A stretch of 64,000 nucleotides of DNA from Symbiodinium natans (lineage: Eukaryota; Sar; Dinophyceae; Suessiales; Symbiodiniaceae), in NCBI GenBank assembly GCA_905221605.1, contig CAJNDS010000097.1, positions 167,097 through 231,096 of the forward strand. The letters are read 5' to 3'. The notes under the pieces were generated by a model. That model saw nothing but the letters and a program-made list of their open reading frames with translations, searched no databases and was not told the origin of the DNA. Within the stretch, counting starts at the first letter, position 1. Each line of letters starts with the position of its first letter. Shown here piece by piece: positions 57,261 through 64,000 of the stretch. The position numbers and the translations under genes are program-made.

Positions 57261-57350
57261 AAGGGAAAGGGGGGGGGGAGCTAAGATTTAAGGTTTCGGG
57301 TTTCGGTTCAAGCTTAGACTCTTCGGCTCGTGCTCACACTAGTTGAGCCT

Positions 57351-57568
57351 CGAAAACCGGGGGTGAAATAGGGGGGGGGGGTGGGGGGGGTGGGGGGGGG
57401 GGTGGGGGGGGGGGGGGGGGGTGGGGGGGGGGGTGGGGGGGGGGGGGGGGGGGGGGTGGGGGGGGGGTGGGGGGGGGGGGTGGGGGGGGGGTGGGGGGGG
57501 GGGGGGTGTGGGGGGGGGGGTGGGGGGGGGGGGGGGGGGGGGGTGGGGGGGGGGGGACCCGGTTTTCG
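57351..57568. repeat. Poly-G/T block flanked by 11-bp inverted repeats
   Basis: About 190 bases of G runs with single T interruptions. CGAAAACCGGG (57351-57361) and CCCGGTTTTCG (57558-57568) bound it. It could be a real low-complexity element or a sequencing/assembly artefact. Confidence 0.7.
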
Positions 57569-57739
57569 GGGGGTACAAATTGAGGCAAAAAAAAAGGGCC
57601 TAGGTTATGAATATGGAAGTAATTATCCGAAAGATCCAACCCTCCGTCTGAACAAATGCTGTCTACCACAAAAAACATCAAGCCCCTCTTGTAGCGTCCA
57701 TTAGCACTTCGAGCCCAGCCGCTCATGTGGCTTTTTTGG

Positions 57740-57895
57740 GGAGGGAGAAAAGGGGGGGGAGGGGGGGAGGTGGGGTGGGTGGGGGTGGGGGGGGGGGGGG
57801 GTGGGGGGGGGGGGGGGGGGGGGTGGGGGGGGGTGGGGGGGAGGGGGGGGGGTGGGGGGGGTAGGGGGGTCCGGGATGGGGTGAAAAGGGGGGGG
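57740..57895. repeat. Second poly-G block
   Basis: Similar G-run composition with T and A interruptions. A flank resembling GGTACxxATTTGAGGCAAAA follows both blocks (about 57571 and 57969), so the two are related. The glycine- or proline-rich frames across them are not genes. Confidence 0.75.
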
Positions 57896-58099
57896 GCCCT
57901 GCTGGGAAGGGCTGCAACTGCCTCTGGTCCTGGCGAACCATCCGCTTGCGGACCCTGCTCACCTAGGGGGGGTACCCATTTGAGGCAAAAAAAGGGGTCC
58001 GAAAAAGGGGGATTTGGAGGGGGGTGCCTATTCTGACTACCTGTACACCTTCGGCCCGAGGCCTCGGCGGATTCTAACGCTACGCGACCCGCCTTGGCC

Positions 58100-60190
58100 G
58101 GGGCCTCCAGCGGCAGGCAACTCAGCCGGAGCCAGGCTCATGTATAGACCGGGACCTCCAAATGTGGGAGGTAAAGCAAGAACAGCAAGCCAGCAAGCAC
58201 AACCCAGCTCGAGGTACAGCAGGGCGGGTGGGGTGACTCGGCTAGTGAGAGCCTTTCACACGAGCAAGAGAACGTACTCTTCGCCTGAGCCTCGAGACTT
58301 CCTGAGTTGCGAATACTTGCACCGTCTCCGGTGGTTGGGCCGGCAGTGAAAGCTTCCAAAAAGGCAAGGAGGCAGCAAACAGAGGCTTCTTCCACTGGTG
58401 AACAGGAAGGGTCCTAGCAAGGGATCCCATAACTTTTCGTTTCTTGCTTCACCCCGCTGGCTCCCCAAGCAGTTGTGGCAGCTCGTGCAGGGGAGGCAGG
58501 GGACGGGTGACGGGTTGACTTGGTGTGGTGTAGGAGGAAGGGCTCGATTTTCCAAGTGCAAGTGGGGTGTATTGGCCACACACTTGTACTCTGGCAGGCA
58601 TCGACAAGCAGCGGGGCTGGAAAATGAGGACCGATGTTGCTTCCCTGGTGGTTGGGAACGTTGAGCGGTAGCATTGTACAGGAGCTGGGGCATGGCGTAC
58701 TGGAGTTATGAATGTGGTCAGGCCGAGAAAGACCATGTCTTGCTCGGAACATTCCCAATCTTCCCCCATGAACTCAGGCAGCTTGCGACTGTTTCCAGCG
58801 GTATCCTCCAAGAGCCGGCCCCAGAATCGCAAAGTCGAAGTTCTGCACTCCGAGACTCCACGTAGCTCCCCTTCTCAGGTGCCGACTCAGAGCACAGTCG
58901 CCTGTACTTGCGGGCGCGCTTGACCTGTTTGAAAGACAGACTCAACACGATGCCTGCAAAGAACCGTACTGTTGACAAGGCAAGGGTGGACGAGTTTGCG
59001 AAGTATGTGAACATGGTTCGGGACCCGGCTTTCTTCATGCTCATGCAGTTCTGATGCACATGCCAGGAATGTCTGTATAATGTCTGTGATCTGTCAGTGG
59101 TCTTCAGATAAGTTGCAAAACAAGGGTCCCCGTACGAAAGCGCAAGCAGGCAAGCAGTACGCAGCCGCAGGCGATGCACAGGCACTATGCAGGCAATACG
59201 CAAGAGGTAGCAGTACAAAACTCAATCAACTAAGTGACTCAATCAATCTGTTTGTCTCGAGCTAACGAGTCTGGCGCACAGAGTGGGGTTGACAAGTCGT
59301 ATCACGTGTACGAATCTTGGGGACTCTCTAATCACACCCGCGTCTGGCCATATCAACATCAGGTTCTCCTGCATGAAAAGAGCTCAAGGGGCCTGCGGTG
59401 GTTCTTGCTCAGTGCTGCTGTCTCCTCTCGTGAGCTGTCGTTGCACAGATGCGTGTTGTAGATCTCGGCTCACACGCAATCTCTGGTTGTTCGAAAGCAT
59501 CTCTGTGTGCACAGTCCCTATGCTTGATTCGTTGACTGATGTTGACCAAGCTGCCCCAGCTGTCACCGGAGAATCTGTAGATTTTCAATCGGTTGGCCCC
59601 AAACATGACGTTAAGGATTCAGGGTTTTGAGATGTGACTTCTCATGGGTGCACTTGGGGTGATGTGATGTGTTCCTAGAAGAGAAGTGGCAAACGAGACT
59701 CCGAAGGCAGCACGAGGTGCCCATAAATTGTTTTTGGGTTTTTTGCTCGGAACTGTATTTTAGTACAAATTGTTAAAGCAATCTTCTTAGGTTTACGTTA
59801 TACATCAGATATTTATTCAGCATCTTTTCGTTTTCGTTGTATTAGAGAAATATATGATGGATGGTGTTTTCCTGATCTTCATTCTCATGGTGTATCATTT
59901 GTCTTTCTTCTTATGTTTCCTCATCTTGGAAGAGCTATACCTTACGCTTCATATCTTTTCAATCCACATACTTGGTTTTCTAGAATTATTCTGCCGAGGG
60001 AGATTCTGCTTGCTGAGCCCGTACGCTCGGTCTGTACCTAGAGTGCAAAAAAAAACAACGCCAAGCAGCAGCACTCGAGGTTCGGGACATGGATCCGCAG
60101 TGCAAGGAGGATTCACGCCGGCATTTTCCGTGCTAGCCGCTTCACACACACTGGTGTGATTCCGCTATTCCTTTGCCACATCTGGTGCAG
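58100..60190. other. Spacer with at most scattered exons
   Basis: One + strand stretch at 58951-59053 (MPAKNRTVDKARVDEFAKYV) looks coding. The interval from about 59740 to 59990 is AT-rich, and its hydrophobic frame is probably compositional. Nothing else is recognised. Confidence 0.4.
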
Positions 60191-61755
60191 GATAACTATC
60201 TGGCCTACCCTCGTTACATCGCATGCTGGTACGCCCGTCATGAGGTATGGTGTTGTAGCGGCAGGCCTTCGATCCTTGATCACCTTCGTAGGTCCCCGTT
60301 CGGCATTCCAAAGTTGAAGCCACTCTGGGAACAGGCCGCGGCTTCATGAGATACTGATAGTAAGGCAGGATCGAGTCAGCATCGCACAGAATAAGTGCCA
60401 GGACTTCAAGTCGGGCCGTAAGCTTTGGGGTCCGCCAGGGCTCAAGGACGATTTGTCATGTGCATCATGTCTCCACGAGCGAGCCTTTTAAGTCGGTTGC
60501 CGGAGGACATGTCTGCGAAGTGGTTCGACATGTGCTGCCTAGCTGCATGGCCCTCATTGGACCTGCCATTGTTTCGAAGCCCAACTGCCATCTAGTGGAG
60601 GTTGGGCTCATCTTTGAAACGGAGCTTGCTCAGCAGGACATTTCTTTGCTAACTTTGCAATTTGCTGACAAGAACAATCAACAACAACTCGGCTTTATAA
60701 AGCTTTAGTCTCAGCTTGTAGATCTCGAGTTTGCCGCAAGGACACATTGCAATTCGGGCCGTGCCGGCTTCAGTTTTTCGGCACAGAGGTCAGCATGTGC
60801 AGATGCGCATGCTGACGACCCAGGCCTGGTACGCTCACAGGGCTTTACGTCGAGGATTGTTCTGTTGCGCCCTCGGAGTGCTCTCAGCTCCATCACGTTG
60901 CCTGGAAATGCTTGGTGCTTCAAGATCTTTGCAGGCCCACGTGTGGCATGCCCAAATCCAGGGAAGGCGAATGTTCGCCTTGTTTGCGCCACAGGACTTG
61001 CTCTCCCAAACATGCCAAGCATCTGCATGATCGCAGTGTAAGTGCAGAGCAGAAAGCGGTGTTTGCGCATGGCTATTTTCCGAAGTGGCCGCTACATTCT
61101 TAACGTACCCTCGTGCCCTCTTCATAATATCTCTTGTTGATCGTGCAAGAAAAGCCGCGCCAATGCAGGAGTCTGCCAACTTAGAGCAGCAATCGCCCGG
61201 TGGAGTTGGACCCCCAGATTCCTATCCCAGATTCTAGAAAAGGCGCGCTCTGCACTTTGTCTTGGTGTTGTTTTTGCATCTTCCTTAGGCTCATCCAGAC
61301 ACCCGGAGCCGCAGAAGCCTCTCGACTGCTGCCTGTTTTGCTGTCGCACGCCGTTTTGCAGAGTGTGCGTGTACACTCGGTGGAGGCTCGGTCGACATTT
61401 TTGCGTCCAGACAAAAGTGCAACAGGCGGGCAGCCCTGTTCGGACACTTCAGGACCTTGCTCCCTCGGTTGGTTCGGTTGTGGGACCTGTGCCGCAGACT
61501 CCGCGACAGTCATGCCCACGTGGTTCTCTTGGAGTGCGGCACTTGGATCCATGTGAAAGTGCCGAAGTGATATCTTGTATTGGAATAGCAAGGCCAGGTG
61601 AGACGCTGATCGTTCCAGCTGGCTGGTGGCAATGCAGCGTAGCTCTTGAGACCACGACTTACTGGTTCAAGCGCAATGAAGTGCAAGGGTCAGTTTCAGT
61701 TTCAGACTGGGCGGCCCAGGCCGTTTACGACCATGACCAGACGATTCTGGAATAG
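60191..61755 (+). CDS. JmjC/cupin-type hydroxylase-like protein
   Basis: Exons show parts of a JmjC domain. NYLAYPRYIACW lies at about 60191. AHVWHAQIQGRRMFALFAPQ (60934-61003) matches the central Q-I-x-G-x-K/R-x-F-x-L-F-x-P strands. VISCIGIARPGETLIVPAGW (about 61570) followed by WQCSVALE matches the final P-G-D-x-x-x-V-P-x-G-W-W-H strand. The stop is at 61755. JmjC enzymes use Fe(II) and 2-oxoglutarate to hydroxylate or demethylate proteins. The HxD iron pair should fall in an exon just upstream of 60934, which I could not locate. The third iron ligand position reads Q (GWWQ) instead of H, so activity is doubtful. Exon borders are tentative. Confidence 0.55.
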
Positions 61756-62171
61756 GTGCCACGTCTGCCACGTTGGCTGAAATTCCGTTCTTGCGCTCTT
61801 GCACTGACTGTTTCAGAGGACCAATCGCCTTGGCGTGTGCGATGTGATTTCGGGGCGATCTGATGCTTCGGACCACCATGCCTTGCACTGGTCTGCGCAT
61901 GTCACGATTTCCGAGTGACACAGCAACCCTGCAGGATCTTGGTCCAAGGCAGAAGTCACATTTGCTTTCGCAGCTCCCTATCCTTCGAGAGCAGATGCAG
62001 CAGGCAAACGTCAGCACAATTATTTTTCAGATGTGTTATTTGTTGTCATTTCCAACCTTGTCGGTGTCAGGAGGACATGTCTTCTGGCGAGGATTGACTA
62101 CCAAGAAACAAAAAGTTTGAGCGAATGGGGAAGACCCTTCTTGCCTTCGAAATCCACGAGAATTCCTGACT

Positions 62172-62257
62172 GTCATTGCGCCATATGGTCCCAGGGTGGC
62201 GATGCCACATGAGAGTCATTGCGCCATATGGTCCCAGGGTGGCGATGCCACATGAGA
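62172..62257. repeat. 43-bp direct duplication
   Basis: Two identical 43-bp units (62172-62214 and 62215-62257) lie about 130 bp upstream of the L26 start codon, in its probable leader or upstream spacer. Confidence 0.95.
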
Positions 62258-62385
62258 GTCGCGATTCCTGTTGTTTGGGTTGCATGGATGCCTTCCTACA
62301 TTTTCTTGGCAGCTGTGTGTGCGTGTCTGCTGTGTGGCCCTTCAGGAAAGTTGTAGTCCGGCTGCGTGACGTAGAGAGCTTCGCC

Positions 62386-62796
62386 ATGAAGCAGAAGGCC
62401 ACAGTTACATGCTCCCGGCGGAAGAATCGCAAGGCGCACTTCACAGCGCCCTCGCACATCCGGCGCAAGCTGATGTCTGCTCCTCTGAGCAAGGACTTGC
62501 GAGCCAAGTATGCTGTGCGAGCGGTGCCCATTCGCCGAGACGATGAGGTGATGATCGTGCGAGGTCACTACCATGACCGCGAGGGAAAGGTCACGCAGGT
62601 GTACCGAAAGAAGTTCCGCATTCATGTGGAGCGTGTCACCAGGGACAAGGCCAATGGGCAGAGCGTGCCCATTCCAATCCACCCGTCCAAGGTGATGATT
62701 ACGAAGCTGAAGCTGGACAAGGATAGAAAAGCATTGCTCGACCGCAAGAACCGCAACGTCAAGAAGGGCAAGTACACAGAGAAGGACGCCGCATAA
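62386..62796 (+). CDS. RPL26: 60S ribosomal protein L26 (uL24)
   Basis: An intronless frame of 136 codons. It contains [48 protein letters not shown] (the KOW-type loop), [17 protein letters not shown] and [18 protein letters not shown], all at the places expected of eukaryotic L26, and a short basic tail ([11 protein letters not shown]). It sits near the exit tunnel of the large subunit. I chose ATG 62386 because homology begins right after it; the longer upstream open frame runs through the 43-bp duplication. TTCAG at about 62342-62346 is a good trans-splice acceptor candidate for the leader. Slightly shorter than the animal protein (about 145 residues). Confidence 0.97.
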   Translation: MKQKATVTCSRRKNRKAHFTAPSHIRRKLMSAPLSKDLRAKYAVRAVPIRRDDEVMIVRGHYHDREGKVTQVYRKKFRIHVERVTRDKANGQSVPIPIHPSKVMITKLKLDKDRKALLDRKNRNVKKGKYTEKDAA

Positions 62797-63089
62797 ATGC
62801 ACACTTTCCTGAAACATGGATCATGTGCTCAGAAGGGTTGCTTTGCCGGACTAGAAAAAATCGCATGGTTTCGCTTTTGTATTCGTGTATTGGTATGTTC
62901 TTCTCATGCACTAGTTCTTATTGACATTATATGAAATTTCTTGGTATATCATTGTATTATTATCTATATGAATATATTAGTTGTTATATCTTTCATTTCT
63001 AATTTATCATCGCATTATTATCTACTCTATAAATTGCTACGGTCAAACCAGCCCTATGCGGTGCGTCACGCCTCGGAGTGCCCCAGCCC
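62797..63089. other. AT-rich 3' flank of L26
   Basis: A T- and A-rich stretch (about 62850-63040) with no gene; probably the 3' UTR and spacer. Confidence 0.5.
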
Positions 63090-63432
63090 CAAAATTTGCC
63101 GGAAATTTCTGGACCCCGGCGAGCAAGCCGCTTTGGCCTACCCGGGACCCAAAATTTCCGGGAAATTTTGGGGCTTGGGCTGTGCCCTTTGAAAGGCTGG
63201 GCCTCTTCGACGGCCGCAAGCCGGATTCGCTCCCCTAAATTTCTGAAAAATTTCTGGTTCCGGGTAGCCCGAAGCCTCGGTCCCTAAATTTCCGGAAAAT
63301 TTGCTTCATCGCTTTCCTAAATTTTCCGAAAATTTACACCCCCAAAATTTTCAGGAAATTTAGGAAACGGATGCAGCCTGATCATGTTCAGAAGCCACGG
63401 CCCAGCTCCCTAAATTTCCGGAAAATTTAGGG
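63090..63432. repeat. Cluster of AAATTTCCGGAAATTT-like palindromes
   Basis: Seven imperfect copies lie at about 63090, 63149, 63235, 63283, 63317, 63343 and 63411. Each is an AT-rich palindrome around CCGG, usually preceded by CCC or TCCCT. Spacing is irregular (about 25-85 bp). Confidence 0.85.
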
Positions 63433-63697
63433 TGCTGGGTGGCCGAAAATGTCGAAGCATTGTTGACCGCTTGAACCGTTGAGTTCAGGTGTTGATCATT
63501 TGCCATGTTGCTGCATGCTTTCATTGCATGCTTTCATTGTTTTCAATCGTGCTTTGTTTTTTTTGGCATTACAAAGCTAAAATATTAAACAGGACTTTTA
63601 CTTCACTTCCAAGATGAGCGCATCACCTGGCATTACCAGGATATTACGAGCGTGCTTTGTTTTATGGCATTACAAAGCGCATTACCTGGCATTACCA

Positions 63698-63698
63698 G

Positions 63699-63749
<51 letters not shown>

Positions 63750-64000
63750 CGTCGTGCGTCGTCCGTCGTGCGTCGTCCGTCGTGCGTCGTCCGTCGTGCG
63801 TCGTCCGTCGTGCGTCGTCCGTCGTGCGTCGTCCGTCGTGCGTCGTCCGTCGTGCGTCGTGCGTCGTGCGTCGTGGGTCGTGCGTCGTGCGTCGTGCGTC
63901 GTTCGTCGTCGTCGTCATCGTCGTCGTCGTCGTGGTCGTCGTCGGGTGTCGTCGTCGTCGTCGTCGGGCGTCGTCGTCGTGCGTCGCGCGTCGCGCGTCG
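63698..64000. repeat. (GTC)n / GTCGTGCGTCGTCC satellite
   Basis: Pure GTC/TCG triplets (about 63700-63750) grade into a 14-bp higher-order unit of alternating GTCGTGC and GTCGTCC types, then back to triplets and GCGTC units at the window end. The threonine/arginine-rich minus-strand frame across it is an artefact. Confidence 0.95.

Noticed and set aside
57334-57962. Proline- or glycine-rich frames on both strands
   Set aside because: They translate the poly-G blocks and are open only because the sequence lacks complexity.
59854-60159. Hydrophobic frame resembling a membrane protein
   Set aside because: It lies in AT-rich sequence where F, L and I codons are expected by composition; no splice or motif support.
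63682-63918. Minus-strand frame rich in T, D, R
   Set aside because: It is a direct translation of the GTC-type satellite.
1-64000. Relict dinoflagellate spliced-leader sequences in the DNA
   Set aside because: I looked for the conserved CCATTTTGGCTCAAG core and found no convincing copy, so no gene here is called a retrogene.

Overview
The window looks like nuclear DNA of a dinoflagellate, plausibly a photosynthetic Symbiodiniaceae-type genome. Four observations support this. Every gene I can recognise lies on the + strand and is cut into many short exons. Splice donors are often GC, and at least one is GA, with AG|G acceptors. A small plastid-targeted gene with a signal peptide and a phenylalanine-led FVAP-type transit motif is repeated in tandem. 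There is also a TPR plus acyl-carrier-domain protein of a type I know from dinoflagellates, and interstitial CCCTAAA/TTTAGGG repeats. Most genes appear only as chains of exons, so the coordinates are exon hulls, not continuous reading frames.

Layout. 1.5-3.1 kb: a BMT5/DUF2431-type rRNA methyltransferase. 3.8-4.1 kb: unidentified exons. 5.3-11.35 kb: five tandem copies of a small plastid membrane protein gene (candidate PsbY), period 1192 bp between copies 2 and 5. 13.3-34 kb: a NOP4/RBM28-type nucleolar multi-RRM protein. 38.07-49.83 kb: the axonemal protein CFAP99. 50.5-51.1 kb: a deaminase-fold protein. 51.6-54.9 kb: unidentified exons, then a protein with repeated DGKxYTxxEF-like motifs. 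55.4-56.2 kb: an unidentified acidic ORF. 57-58.1 kb: telomere-like and poly-G sequence. 60.2-61.75 kb: a JmjC-type protein. 62.39-62.80 kb: ribosomal protein L26 (uL24). The last 1.2 kb is repeats.

The most striking feature is same-strand nesting. The exons of RBM28/NOP4 continue on both sides of a whole TPR-ACP gene (16.9-21.65 kb), which even splits RRM2 between its RNP2 and RNP1 halves. They also continue on both sides of a Mei2-like RRM gene (about 26.9-28.2 kb). The exons of CFAP99 continue on both sides of a CCCH-zinc-finger/tubulin-tyrosine-ligase gene (40.4-42.0 kb) and of an archaemetzincin/EF-hand gene (45.4-47.96 kb). Four apparently complete genes in two hosts, all in the same orientation, is an unusual architecture that raises the question of how the transcripts are separated.

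The nested archaemetzincin has two further oddities. A 15-nt in-frame segment splits its zinc motif, and the loop of its first EF-hand is interrupted by an apparent GA-AG intron. No RNA genes, CRISPR arrays or complete transposons were seen.
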